NCBI GenBank assembly: GCA_017522685.1
Contig: JAFWYN010000005.1
Span: forward strand, 372,001 to 436,000
Reading direction: 5' to 3'
DNA length: 64,000 nucleotides
DNA from: Lachnospiraceae bacterium
GTDB taxonomy: Bacteria > Bacillota_A > Clostridia > Lachnospirales > Lachnospiraceae
In this document: positions 50,630 through 59,769 of the stretch, piece after piece
Layout of the letters: every line of letters starts with the position of its first letter
How positions within the stretch are numbered: the first letter of the stretch is position 1
Notes under the pieces: model-generated
What the model saw: only the letters and a program-made list of their open reading frames with translations
What the model was told of the DNA's origin: nothing
Databases searched by the model: none
Made by a program: the position numbers and the translations under genes

Positions 50630-51103
50630 ATGTTAAAAATACCAAGTAAAATTTCAATCACCATATCCATTGCAGCTTCCATAGCATTTTTTGTACTGTG
50701 TGTGGCACTGGCATTTTATATGCCGGGATTTGCAAGCCTTATGATTCAGGCAGTGAATGACTTAGGGATTTCAAGTGTGGAAGGAGCGAATGAGCTCATT
50801 GTTATAGGCCTGGCATATGTGGCCCTGATTTTTATCACAATCATTGATATATTACTTTTTATGCTTCTTTTGAGAGTAAGAGAGGGCAAAGTATTCACGG
50901 CAGAAAGTGTTAGTCTGATTCGCGGGATTTCCTGGGGCTGCTACGTTGTGGCAGGCGTATTCTGCGGACTTTCTGTATATTTTGTATTTGTAGGACTTAT
51001 GGTAGCATTTGTGGCAGCGTTCCTGGGACTTTGTTTAAGAGTGGTGAAGAACGTAATCGAGGAAGCTACAGAAATCAAGGCTGAAAATGATATGACAGTG
51101 TAG
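50630..51103 (+). CDS. DUF2975 membrane protein
   Basis: A 157-residue protein with four membrane helices, of the DUF2975 family (ISIAASIAFFVLCVALAFYMPGF, then LLLRVREGKVFTAESVSLIRGISWGCY, read in parts). The VREGKVFT...ISWG segment between helices 2 and 3 is the family's most constant part. The start is ATG 50630 with GGAGGA. DUF2975 genes are typically followed by a YozG-type HTH gene, as here, suggesting that the membrane protein controls or is controlled by the regulator. Function unknown. Confidence 0.85.
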   Translation: MLKIPSKISITISIAASIAFFVLCVALAFYMPGFASLMIQAVNDLGISSVEGANELIVIGLAYVALIFITIIDILLFMLLLRVREGKVFTAESVSLIRGISWGCYVVAGVFCGLSVYFVFVGLMVAFVAAFLGLCLRVVKNVIEEATEIKAENDMTV

Positions 51104-51123
51104 AAAGTGAAGGAGGGAAAAAT

Positions 51124-51357
51124 ATGATCGTGATTAATTTAGATGTTATGATGGCCAAGCGTAAGATGTCCCTGAATGAGCTTTCGGAAAAGGTTGGGAT
51201 TACCTTAGCAAATTTATCTATCTTAAAAAACGGGAAAGCCAAAGCAGTAAGATTGGCTACATTGGATGCTATTTGCAAGGCGCTGGATTGCCAGCCGGGA
51301 GATATTCTGGAATATGCGGAAGGTGACCAGGTAGGGGGAGATAGTAATGATGAATGA
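51124..51357 (+). CDS. YozG-like XRE-family HTH regulator
   Basis: A 77-residue Cro/C1-type helix-turn-helix protein: IVINLDVMMAKRKMSLNELSEKVGITLANLSILKNGKAKAVRLATLDAICKALDCQPGDILEY, read in parts, is the compact form found next to DUF2975 genes. GGAGGG precedes the ATG. It overlaps the start of the DUF4173 gene by about 11 bp, so translation is coupled. It probably regulates this operon; the dyad around the -35 box at 50514-50527 is a candidate operator. Confidence 0.9.
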   Translation: MIVINLDVMMAKRKMSLNELSEKVGITLANLSILKNGKAKAVRLATLDAICKALDCQPGDILEYAEGDQVGGDSNDE

Positions 51358-52954
51358 AGGAATACAGATAGGTGATTTGCCACAGGAGCAAATAGTGAAA
51401 CCGCAGAGACATACTTTATATGATACCAAAGTCAAGGAAAATTTCCACATTTTCGGTGTGGCAACCTTGGTGCTGGCTTGTATCTATGCATTCTGCATGT
51501 TTCGCAATCCCAGTGGTATCACTTTTCCGGTTTTTGTGGCAGCAGTTATTGTTTATATGAATTATTGCCTGAAGAAGCTTGAGATAGGGGCGAAAAAGGG
51601 CAAGAGATTTTATTCTATCAGTATGATGTTGTTGGCGGTATCCACCTTTTGCACGGACGATGAAAGGATTATTTTCTTTAATATGTGTGGTGTTTTTTTG
51701 TTAATCATCAGTATGCTTTTGTGGATTTTCTGTCATACCGAGAAATGGAATCTGGGAAAATTTTTGTGTGCCATGGGGGATACCTGTCTGGGGGTACTGA
51801 CAGAAATCGGAGCACCCTTTGCAGATGCAGCCTGGTATGTGAAAAATAAGCTGGATAGGAAGAATGGTAAGTATTTATATATATTGATTGGTCTGGTGGT
51901 AGCAGTTCCGCTTTTTATGGTAATGCTTTTGTTGTTAACCAGTGCGGATGTTGTATTTAAGAATATGGCTGAGAATCTGTTAAGCGGGTTCAAGTTTGGT
52001 AATATCGTGCAGATAGTTTGGATGATATTCTCTATGTTTGTGGTTTTCTACGGAATCCTGGTATTCTTAAGCAAAGGTTCCGTAAAAGAGGAGGTAAAGG
52101 ATAAGCGCAAGGGTGAGCCGCTGATAGCAATCCCGGTAGCTACGGTTCTTTCCCTTATGTATATCGTGTTTAGTTTCGTTCAGATTATTTATCTGTTTGC
52201 AGGCAATATGGAGCTGCCTGCGGGATATACCTATGCAGAGTATGCCAGAGAGGGTTTCTTCCAGCTGTTGGCGGTAGGAGTCTTAAATCTGGTGCTGGTA
52301 CTGGTTGGCTTATGTTATTTCCGCCCTCACAAGGGACTTAAAATTATTCTGACAGTGATGTCAGGCTGCACCTTTATCATGCTGGCTTCCAGTGCCATGC
52401 GAATGATTATTTATATTCAGTACTACTATCTGACTTTTTTAAGAATCCTGGTTCTGTGGAGCCTGTTGGTGCTGTTTTTCATCTTCACAGGAGTGATTAT
52501 TTATATCTACAAGGAGAATTTTCCCCTGTTCCGTTACAGTATGGTGGTGGTGACGGTGCTTTATCTGGGGCTTTCCTTCAGTCATCCGGACTACTGGATT
52601 GCCAAAGTAAATGTGGCAGGAATGGCAGACAATAGAAGTGCCTTCTTCTTGGGTGATGCCTATTATGACTATGGATTTTTAGGACGTCTTAGTGCGGATG
52701 CGGCACCGATTATGCTGGAATGGGCTGAGGAAAACGGCTGTGATTTGGAGTATTATTCCTTATGTAAAGAGGAAGGTCCTTACAGCAAACCCGTTAGAGA
52801 TTTTCAGGGAAAACATCCTGCTACAAGTCACGGTTATACTTCAGCAGAAGGCTGCGGTTATATGTATATGGAGCATTTGGCAGAGCGGGTGGATAGGATT
52901 ACCATTCGAAACTTCAACATTTCCAGAGCAGTGGCTGATGGGATGGGGGATTGA
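51347..52954 (+). CDS. DUF4173/DUF4153-type multipass membrane protein
   Basis: A 535-residue protein with about 11 membrane helices and a C-terminal domain of about 110 residues outside the membrane. LLTSADVVFKNMAENLL and the AKVNVAGMADNRSAFFLGDAYYDYGFLGRLSADA part before the C terminus (in pieces) fit DUF4173. The role is unknown; in several Firmicutes it adjoins DUF2975/HTH pairs, as here. The ATGATG start overlaps the end of the HTH gene. No transport motif is recognised. Confidence 0.78.
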   Translation: MMNEGIQIGDLPQEQIVKPQRHTLYDTKVKENFHIFGVATLVLACIYAFCMFRNPSGITFPVFVAAVIVYMNYCLKKLEIGAKKGKRFYSISMMLLAVSTFCTDDERIIFFNMCGVFLLIISMLLWIFCHTEKWNLGKFLCAMGDTCLGVLTEIGAPFADAAWYVKNKLDRKNGKYLYILIGLVVAVPLFMVMLLLLTSADVVFKNMAENLLSGFKFGNIVQIVWMIFSMFVVFYGILVFLSKGSVKEEVKDKRKGEPLIAIPVATVLSLMYIVFSFVQIIYLFAGNMELPAGYTYAEYAREGFFQLLAVGVLNLVLVLVGLCYFRPHKGLKIILTVMSGCTFIMLASSAMRMIIYIQYYYLTFLRILVLWSLLVLFFIFTGVIIYIYKENFPLFRYSMVVVTVLYLGLSFSHPDYWIAKVNVAGMADNRSAFFLGDAYYDYGFLGRLSADAAPIMLEWAEENGCDLEYYSLCKEEGPYSKPVRDFQGKHPATSHGYTSAEGCGYMYMEHLAERVDRITIRNFNISRAVADGMGD

Positions 52955-52986
52955 TAAGCTGAGAGGGAGAGATAGAAGAAATAAAG

Positions 52987-54102
52987 ATGGATTTTATATT
53001 CGAATCAATAGGAAACTTGTTTATATTGGCTATATGCGGAGGACCGCTGGCATTAATTATTGCAGATATCCGGTTTTTGATAAAGAAAGAAGAGGCACCT
53101 ATATTTGAGATGATTGCTTTTTGTATAGGCAGCTTCTATATGTTATTAGCATTGGAATATTTGGAATTGGGTTCAAGATATACGGATGTACTATATAAAA
53201 AAAGCTATATGATTGCAGTAATTTTGATGGCGCTTTGGGGATTCTTCAGTTATTATATCCTGAAGTTTTCATGGAATGCTTTTCCTCCCATTGTGGAAGT
53301 ATTCCTGCTTGCCGGAGTGTATGTGGGGATTGCCGTAAGTATTGGTTGGATTGCGCTTGTTTTGGGAAATGACAATTTCCGGAAATCCATTCACTTACGT
53401 GAAACGAACTATTTTATTATGTTTTGTTTGTGTATTGTACCTGCCATTTATATCATTCACGGTATTTACCTGATGGTGGAACTTGTAAAGGATAAAGCTT
53501 ATAAGCAGGAGAGGATGGTATATGAAAGCGTATTACTGACGAAAATCAACCAATTCTTTTATAAAGGCGCCAATTTGTTTTGGCTGGCAGTGGTAGCTTT
53601 ATTGCCGGTGCTGGGTATTATGGCTATGTTTATGATTCTTTTCGGGCAGCAGCCGGACAGCTTGATTCTGGTATTTACCAAATCCGATGAATGGTTGCTT
53701 ACGGGTGAACTGGCACCACCCATGATAACCGGTGACGGTCACTATCTCTGTACCGTTTCCCTGCGTGGCCATGAAAAGCTGGTAAAGCCCACCCGTTATG
53801 GTATCCGGAAGGGAGAGAAGATTGTGGTTAACCGCCAACTCTGCATAGCCAATGCCTTCGAGCAGCTGATTCAGGAGAGGACGCCCCGGTTCCACCGGGC
53901 AATCCGCAATTTTTATGACACCTACGGTTATCCCATATCCAAGCACATTAATAATGCATGGTCTGCGGATGTGGTGTATTTACTGATGAAACCTTTGGAG
54001 TGGGTTTTCCTTTTTGTACTGTACTTGTTTGATAAAAAACCGGAGGATAGGATTTGCACCCAGTATTTTCCGAAGGAAAGGATTATGCAAGGGGAGAACT
54101 AA
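52987..54102 (+). CDS. DUF6688-like membrane protein
   Basis: A 371-residue protein. Six to seven membrane helices occupy the first 220 residues; the C-terminal part is cytoplasmic, with a compact conserved-looking block: MITGDGHYLCTVSLRGHEKLVKPTRYG, then IVVNRQLCIANAFEQLIQERTPRFHRAIRNFYDTYGYPISKHI (in parts), and VYLLMKPLEWVF near the end. These segments match my recollection of DUF6688 proteins, whose function is unknown; His/Cys content suggests a catalytic or metal-binding site. It is the last gene of the DUF2975 operon, 32 bp after DUF4173. Confidence 0.65.
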   Translation: MDFIFESIGNLFILAICGGPLALIIADIRFLIKKEEAPIFEMIAFCIGSFYMLLALEYLELGSRYTDVLYKKSYMIAVILMALWGFFSYYILKFSWNAFPPIVEVFLLAGVYVGIAVSIGWIALVLGNDNFRKSIHLRETNYFIMFCLCIVPAIYIIHGIYLMVELVKDKAYKQERMVYESVLLTKINQFFYKGANLFWLAVVALLPVLGIMAMFMILFGQQPDSLILVFTKSDEWLLTGELAPPMITGDGHYLCTVSLRGHEKLVKPTRYGIRKGEKIVVNRQLCIANAFEQLIQERTPRFHRAIRNFYDTYGYPISKHINNAWSADVVYLLMKPLEWVFLFVLYLFDKKPEDRICTQYFPKERIMQGEN

Positions 54103-54103
54103 G

Positions 54104-54135
54104 AAAGGAAGCTACTAAAACGGTAGCTTCCTTTT
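54104..54135. terminator. Bidirectional terminator
   Basis: AAAGGAAGCTAC (54104-54115) pairs with GTAGCTTCCTTT (54123-54134). It lies between converging genes. Confidence 0.85.
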
Positions 54136-54139
54136 GCTA

Positions 54140-55696
54140 TTAAAACACTCTCGTTGTCCATTTCGTGCAATCCCACACATCCGTAGCCAGGCCTTCGTAA
54201 AACTCGGGCTCGTGGCAAACCATCAGGATGCTGCCCTTGTATTCCTTCAAGGCACGTTTCAATTCATCTTTGGCGTCCACATCCAAATGGTTGGTAGGCT
54301 CGTCCAAAAGTAAGATATTGGTTTCCCGGTTAATCAGCTTACACAGACGTACCTTGGCCTGTTCGCCACCGCTTAAGACCTTTACCTTGCTTTCGATATG
54401 CTTGGTGGTAAGGCCGCATTTGGCTAAAGCGGAGCGGACCTCATACTGGGTGAAGCCGGGGAATTCGTTCCAAATTTCTTCGATACAGGTGGTATTTACA
54501 TCCTGACTCATTTCCTGTTCAAAATAGCCGATATGCAGATAATCGCCCTGCTCCACGGTGCCGGAAAGGGGCTTGATGAGTCCCAGGATACTCTTTAAGA
54601 GAGTGGTTTTACCGATACCGTTGGCACCGGTAAGGACGATTTTCTGACCACGTTCCATCGCCAGATTTAAGGGTGAGGAAAGGGGCTCGTTGTAGCCGAT
54701 GATCAGGTCCTTGGTCTGGAAAATATAGCGTCCCGGGGTGCGGGCTTCCTTAAAGCGGAATTCCGGCTTGGGTCTTTCTGCAGCCAGCTCGATGACGTCC
54801 ATTTTGTCCAGCTTCTTCTGACGGGACATGGCCATATTTCGGGTCGCCACACGGGCCTTGTTACGGGCTACGAAGTCCTTTAAGTCAGCAATTTCTTTCT
54901 GCTGCTTGTTGTAGGCAGCTTCCAGCTGGGCCTTCTTCATGGCATAGACTTCCTGGAACTTGTCATAGTCGCCCACATAACGGGTCAGCAGCTGGTTGTC
55001 CATATGATAAATTAAGTTAATTACACTGTTTAAGAAAGGAATATCGTGGCTGATTAGGATGAAAGCATTCTCGTAGTCATTCAGATAGCGCTTCAGCCAT
55101 TCGATATGTTCCACGTCCAGATAGTTGGTAGGCTCGTCCAAAAGCAGGATATCGGGCTTCTCTAAAAGCAGCTTGCCAAGAAGAACCTTGGTACGCTGAC
55201 CGCCGCTAAGCTCCGTAACATCACGGTCCAGACCGATTTCGGAAAGACCCAGGGCCCGACCTACTTCTTCCACCTTGGAATCAATCATGTAAAAGTCATG
55301 CTGGGTGAGAAGCTCCTGGATGGTACCGAACTCTTCCATATACACTTCCAGCTCTTCTTCGGTGGCTTCTCCCATTTTGTCGCAAAGCTCATTCATCTGG
55401 GTTTCCATATCAAATAAAAAGTCAAAGGCAGAAGCCAGTACGTCACGGATAGTCATGCCCTGCTGCAAAACCGTATGCTGGTCCAGATAGCCCACACGGA
55501 CATTTTTGGCCCATTCTATTTTCCCTTCATCGGGCATAAGCTTCCCGGTAATAATATTCATAAAAGTAGATTTTCCTTCCCCGTTGGCGCCAATCAGGCC
55601 GATGTGTTCGCCCTTCAGTAGACGGAAGGATACATCATTAAAAATCGCACGGTCACCAAAACCGTGAGTTAAGTGTTCCACATTTAAAATACTCAT
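54140..55696 (-). CDS. ABC-F family ATPase
   Basis: A 518-residue soluble protein with two ABC cassettes: Walker A GANGEGKST and GANGIGKTT, signatures ELSGGQRTK and LSGGEQAKV, Walker B ILLLDEPTNYLD and ILLLDEPTNHLD. An ABC-F linker of about 80 residues with a Lys/Arg/Gln-rich helical hairpin lies between. It lacks membrane domains. ABC-F proteins bind ribosomes, and some confer resistance to antibiotics; this one has a short linker and is more likely a housekeeping factor. The start is ATG 55696 with TGGAGGA; the frame extends upstream without a site. Confidence 0.9.
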   Translation of the reverse strand: MSILNVEHLTHGFGDRAIFNDVSFRLLKGEHIGLIGANGEGKSTFMNIITGKLMPDEGKIEWAKNVRVGYLDQHTVLQQGMTIRDVLASAFDFLFDMETQMNELCDKMGEATEEELEVYMEEFGTIQELLTQHDFYMIDSKVEEVGRALGLSEIGLDRDVTELSGGQRTKVLLGKLLLEKPDILLLDEPTNYLDVEHIEWLKRYLNDYENAFILISHDIPFLNSVINLIYHMDNQLLTRYVGDYDKFQEVYAMKKAQLEAAYNKQQKEIADLKDFVARNKARVATRNMAMSRQKKLDKMDVIELAAERPKPEFRFKEARTPGRYIFQTKDLIIGYNEPLSSPLNLAMERGQKIVLTGANGIGKTTLLKSILGLIKPLSGTVEQGDYLHIGYFEQEMSQDVNTTCIEEIWNEFPGFTQYEVRSALAKCGLTTKHIESKVKVLSGGEQAKVRLCKLINRETNILLLDEPTNHLDVDAKDELKRALKEYKGSILMVCHEPEFYEGLATDVWDCTKWTTRVF

Positions 55697-55904
55697 ACAT
55701 TCCTCCAAAAGAATTGCTAAGGAAAAGTATAACTTATGTAGGGGTATTTTGTCACCTGAAATATTTGCGGAAGGTTGTGATAAATGCAAGATTTTATTGC
55801 AATTTAGGGGGATTTAGTATAATATAGGATTAGTGAAGTCTGACATTATGCAGGCATAACTGGTAATGTAGTATGATAAATATACTTACGAGGAGGAAAA
55901 AGAG

Positions 55905-57851
55905 ATGATTTGTAAGAATTGTGGAAGCACCGTAGAAGACGGCGTTAAATTCTGTACAAAGTGCGGCGAAAGAATGGATGAAGTCGCAGAAGCAGTACAG
56001 GAAACCGCAGAAGCAGTGCAGGAAACTGCAGAAGCTGCACAGGAAACGGTAGAAGCAACACAGGAAGCAGCTGCAGAAGCAAAGGAAGAAGCTGCAGAAG
56101 TAAAGGAAAAAGTAGCAGATGTTGCGGAAGATGTTAAGGAAACCGTAGCAAATGTAACCAATGAAGTGAAGGAAGCTATGGAAGGAGCGGCTGAAAAAGT
56201 GAAGAAACTCCCTAAGACAGCAATAATTGTCGTAGCTGCAATTGCATTGGTTCTGATTGTAGTTTTGGCAAACTTCAAGAGCGTGACCAACAGTGTAAAT
56301 AAGTTGGTTTCTTCTCCTGAGAAGTACTATGCAAGCGTAGAAAAGAACCAGATTAAAGAGTTGGCAGGCAGCTTTGCCGATACATACGACAATAATGTAT
56401 TGGAAAATCTTGATTTCAATAACTACAGCGTAGATTATGCAATTGAAGTTGAGTTGGGCGAAGACGCACGTGAATTAATCGAAACCTATCTTGAAGTAGA
56501 TGATACGGAAGCATTTAAGAAGATGGCAGCAAGTTTCTTTATCTCTTTGAAGAATAATGTATTCTCCGGAGAAGCATCTGCAACATTAGGAAAGAACAAG
56601 CTGATTTCTGCTAATGCGGTAGTTGATATGGATAAGTGCGAAGCATATGCACAGATTCCCGAACTCAGTGACAAGTATATCGGTATCAACTTTGAAGAGT
56701 ATGTAGAGGATTTTGCAGAAGAGTTCGCACTTGTTATGGAACAGAGTGATGCATTAACCGATGCATTCCCTAAGGCAAAGACCGTAGAAAAGCTGATTAA
56801 CAAATATTTAACCATCGCTGTAAACAATGTTGGCAGTGTAAAGGAAGATAAGGGTACCATCGAGGTTGGTGATATCGAGCAGAAGTGTACTACCATCCGT
56901 ATCCGTATTAAGGCCGAGGATATGATTAATATCGCTAAGGCGGTCTTAGAAGAAGCTAAGGTTGATAAGGATTTACACAACATTATCATCGATTTCGTGA
57001 ATGCAGTAGCTGAAATGAGCGAAGATGAAATGGAAATGGACGGCGAAGACGTTATCGATATGTTCGTGGAAGAAATTGAAAGCTTTTTAGATGAATTAGA
57101 AGAATTGGAAGACGAAGATTATGATTCTGAAGAAGAAATCGTTATGAACCTTTGGGTTGATGGCGAAGGCGAAGTGATCGGAAGAGAAGTAAAAGTAAAC
57201 GATGAAACTCTCTTCTCTTACAAGATGGCTCAGAAGGGCAGCAAGTTTGAGTTTAAGGCAAGTGTATATAGTAATACTTATGAATATGACTACGATACTT
57301 ATGAGTATAAAGATATCGAGCAGGAAATCACTTTCGAAGGTGCAGGTAAGAAGAACTCTTCTTCTTTAAACGGTGAGTTTGCATTGAAGATGAAGAAGGG
57401 CGACGAAAGCCTGAAGCTTTTGGAAGTTGCCGTAGACGACTTCAAGACCAAGAAGGCAAAAGAAGGCTATCTTGACGGTAGCTTCACCTTCAGCCTGTCT
57501 AAGGATTTATTAGAAGAAGCAGGTGCAGGTATTGCAGGCTCTGTGGTTAGCAAATATCAGCTGAAGGTTGACATAAAGACTGGTAAGGATGCAGCAGATT
57601 TAGCAGTATCCGTTTTGGATGATGATGAATTGTTTGCAAAGGTGGCATTAAGCACCAAGATTGGTAACGGTAAGTCAGCTAAATTACCTAAGGGTATTTT
57701 AGTTGAGGACCAAGAGGATATCATGGAATGGGCAGAAACCATCGATACCGAGAAGTTCTTAAAGAAGATTGAGAAGTCAGGTCTTCCTGTAGAAATTGTA
57801 GAGGAAATCGAAGACGTTTGTGACCAGTTAGAGGAAATGTTGGACGAATAA
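55905..57851 (+). CDS. Zinc-ribbon membrane protein with LEA-like repeats and large extracytoplasmic domain
   Basis: A 648-residue protein. Residues 1-22 are a zinc ribbon (CKNCGSTVEDGVKFCTKCG). Then come about 75 residues of 7- and 11-residue repeats (AEAVQETAEAVQET and similar, then AKEEAAEVKEKVADV), a long amphipathic helix like LEA/apolipoprotein repeats. One membrane helix (about 104-122) leads to a large acidic C-terminal domain of over 500 residues. Similar Clostridia proteins carry a domain called DUF6583, which I recall but cannot verify here. AGGAGGAAAA precedes the ATG. It heads an operon with an ABC exporter. Role unknown. Confidence 0.7.
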   Translation: MICKNCGSTVEDGVKFCTKCGERMDEVAEAVQETAEAVQETAEAAQETVEATQEAAAEAKEEAAEVKEKVADVAEDVKETVANVTNEVKEAMEGAAEKVKKLPKTAIIVVAAIALVLIVVLANFKSVTNSVNKLVSSPEKYYASVEKNQIKELAGSFADTYDNNVLENLDFNNYSVDYAIEVELGEDARELIETYLEVDDTEAFKKMAASFFISLKNNVFSGEASATLGKNKLISANAVVDMDKCEAYAQIPELSDKYIGINFEEYVEDFAEEFALVMEQSDALTDAFPKAKTVEKLINKYLTIAVNNVGSVKEDKGTIEVGDIEQKCTTIRIRIKAEDMINIAKAVLEEAKVDKDLHNIIIDFVNAVAEMSEDEMEMDGEDVIDMFVEEIESFLDELEELEDEDYDSEEEIVMNLWVDGEGEVIGREVKVNDETLFSYKMAQKGSKFEFKASVYSNTYEYDYDTYEYKDIEQEITFEGAGKKNSSSLNGEFALKMKKGDESLKLLEVAVDDFKTKKAKEGYLDGSFTFSLSKDLLEEAGAGIAGSVVSKYQLKVDIKTGKDAADLAVSVLDDDELFAKVALSTKIGNGKSAKLPKGILVEDQEDIMEWAETIDTEKFLKKIEKSGLPVEIVEEIEDVCDQLEEMLDE

Positions 57852-57854
57852 TTC

Positions 57855-58526
57855 ATGAGTCAGTTGAGAATTAAAGGAATTAAGAAGTTTTATAAAAAGC
57901 GGGAAGTGCTGCAGGGGATTGATTTGCAGGTGAGTTCCGGAAAGTGTATCGGAATATTGGGTGCCAACGGAAGCGGTAAATCAACCTTGCTGGCAATTCT
58001 GGCCGGCGTATTAAAAGCAGACGAAGGGGAATTCTTGTGGCAGGATAAAGATCTGCTAAAGGATTCCCCTTTAGCAGAGAAAATCATCGGTTATGTACCT
58101 CAGGGGACTCCTCTTTTAGAGGAGCTTTCCGCATGGGACAATCTGCTTCTTTGGTATGATAAGAACAGACTGAAAAAGGAGCTGGAAGACGGTGTGTTGG
58201 CGATGCTGGGTATCAATGAGTTTCTCAAGGTGCCTGTGTGTAAAATGTCCGGCGGTATGAAGAAGAGACTGGCAATCGGCTGCTCGGTAGCCGGCAATCC
58301 TTCCGTACTTTTGATGGATGAGCCCTCGGCTGCACTGGATTTGCAGTGTAAGGAGAGGATTGTCACATATATTAAAGATTTCAAGGCCCATGGCGGGATT
58401 GTACTTTTGGCCACCCATGACGCACAGGAAATCGAAATTTGTGATGAGTGGTATATTTTGAAGGAGGGTGTATTACACCCCTATGAATTTGACGGAAACA
58501 TTCACTATTTAGTAGGAAAGCTATAA
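57855..58526 (+). CDS. ABC exporter ATP-binding protein
   Basis: A 223-residue ATPase with Walker A GANGSGKST, signature KMSGGMKKRLAIGCSV, Walker B VLLMDEPSAALDL and the H-loop ATHD. It begins 3 bp after the zinc-ribbon gene without a clear ribosome binding site, so it relies on coupling. Its stop codon overlaps the start of the first permease gene. With the two permease genes it forms an ABC-2 exporter of unknown substrate. Confidence 0.9.
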   Translation: MSQLRIKGIKKFYKKREVLQGIDLQVSSGKCIGILGANGSGKSTLLAILAGVLKADEGEFLWQDKDLLKDSPLAEKIIGYVPQGTPLLEELSAWDNLLLWYDKNRLKKELEDGVLAMLGINEFLKVPVCKMSGGMKKRLAIGCSVAGNPSVLLMDEPSAALDLQCKERIVTYIKDFKAHGGIVLLATHDAQEIEICDEWYILKEGVLHPYEFDGNIHYLVGKL

Positions 58527-59764
58527 TGTGTAGTTGGAAGCAATATCTAATCGTACAACTAAAAAGAGTAGGAAAAGCATTGCCCGGAATCTGCCTGCTG
58601 ACGGTCGCACTGACCGTTAGTCTGCTCTTTCTGTTAAAGGCAATGTTTTTGATTGAAGAATCGAAAGAGAAGAAACAGGTCGTAGAAGTAGGTGTCGTAG
58701 GTGATTTGTCGGATACCTATCTGGGAATCGGTATCAATGTCATCAAGAACATGGAAGATATTAAGGAAATGGCCAATATCGAAACCATGACAGAGGAAGA
58801 GGCAAAGAGTAAGTTTGCTGACGGAGAGATTAGTGCGTATCTTTTGGTTCCGGAGGGCTTTGTAGATTCTATCTTAATCGGCGAAAACAAGCAGCTGACC
58901 TATGTGACGACCAAGTCTGCCCAGGGTATCGGAGGGATTCTGATTAATGAATTGGTGGGTTCCATATCCCGAATGGTTACATTGACCCAGAATTCCATAT
59001 ATGCCATGCAAAGTTATATGATAGACTATGGCAAGAGAGAGCAACTGAGAGAAGCTACGATGGATATGAATATGGCCTATATAGAAGTGGTTATGAATCG
59101 TATGGGTGTGTTTGAACTGCAGGAATTAGGAGTATCCAATGCCATTTCCCTTACCGGCCATTTGTTTACCGGTATTCTGTTGCTTTTGATTCTCTTGTGG
59201 GGGATCAATAGTGTATCCTTAATGGTGCGAGAGGAGCATTCCCTGCTACGCATCCTGCACACCAAGGGACTTGGTGCCAAGGGCCAGGTAAGTGCAGAGG
59301 TATCAGCTTATGCCTTTTTGCAATGTATTACTTTGCTTTGTGTTTTTGTTTGTCTTATAGTGGCAAAGACTGCCATGGGTTTTGAGATAAAGGAATGGGA
59401 TTGCATGGGCTTTAGTGAGCAGCTGGGCTTTATGTTACAGCTGATTCCGGTGGTGGTACTGGTGAGCGCTATGCAGGCATTTTTATATGAATTGGTGACG
59501 AATGTGGTAACAGGGGTGCTGTTACAGTTTGTAGTAGCTGTGAGTATGGCTTATGTGTCAGGATGTATCTATCCCTTATCCTTTTTCCCTGAATTTGTGC
59601 AGGTGATAGGGGGTTATTCTCCCATAGGAGCGGCATTAAGTTATATGCAAAAGGGACTGACCGGCCAAAACGGCATGAAGGAATTGATGATTATCGTATG
59701 CTATATCCTATTGTTTGGAGCGTTACAGATGTGGCGACGAAACAAGCGCATCATAAACGGATGA
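58526..59764 (+). CDS. ABC-2 type permease, subunit 1
   Basis: A 412-residue permease of the ABC2_membrane_3 layout: one N-terminal membrane helix (about 18-38), an extracytoplasmic domain of about 180 residues (GVVGDLSDTYLGIGINVIKN, then SKFADGEISAYLLVPEGF), and five more helices. Its first base is the last base of the ATPase stop. The second permease at 59770 has the same plan, so the two probably form a heterodimer. Substrate unknown; antimicrobial peptides or lipids are common for the family. Confidence 0.85.
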   Translation: MCSWKQYLIVQLKRVGKALPGICLLTVALTVSLLFLLKAMFLIEESKEKKQVVEVGVVGDLSDTYLGIGINVIKNMEDIKEMANIETMTEEEAKSKFADGEISAYLLVPEGFVDSILIGENKQLTYVTTKSAQGIGGILINELVGSISRMVTLTQNSIYAMQSYMIDYGKREQLREATMDMNMAYIEVVMNRMGVFELQELGVSNAISLTGHLFTGILLLLILLWGINSVSLMVREEHSLLRILHTKGLGAKGQVSAEVSAYAFLQCITLLCVFVCLIVAKTAMGFEIKEWDCMGFSEQLGFMLQLIPVVVLVSAMQAFLYELVTNVVTGVLLQFVVAVSMAYVSGCIYPLSFFPEFVQVIGGYSPIGAALSYMQKGLTGQNGMKELMIIVCYILLFGALQMWRRNKRIING

Positions 59765-59769
59765 GGTAG

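Noticed and set aside
55886..56290. Ala/Ser/Thr-rich 134-codon frame on the minus strand
   Set aside because: It is antisense to the repeat region of the zinc-ribbon gene and lacks a ribosome binding site.
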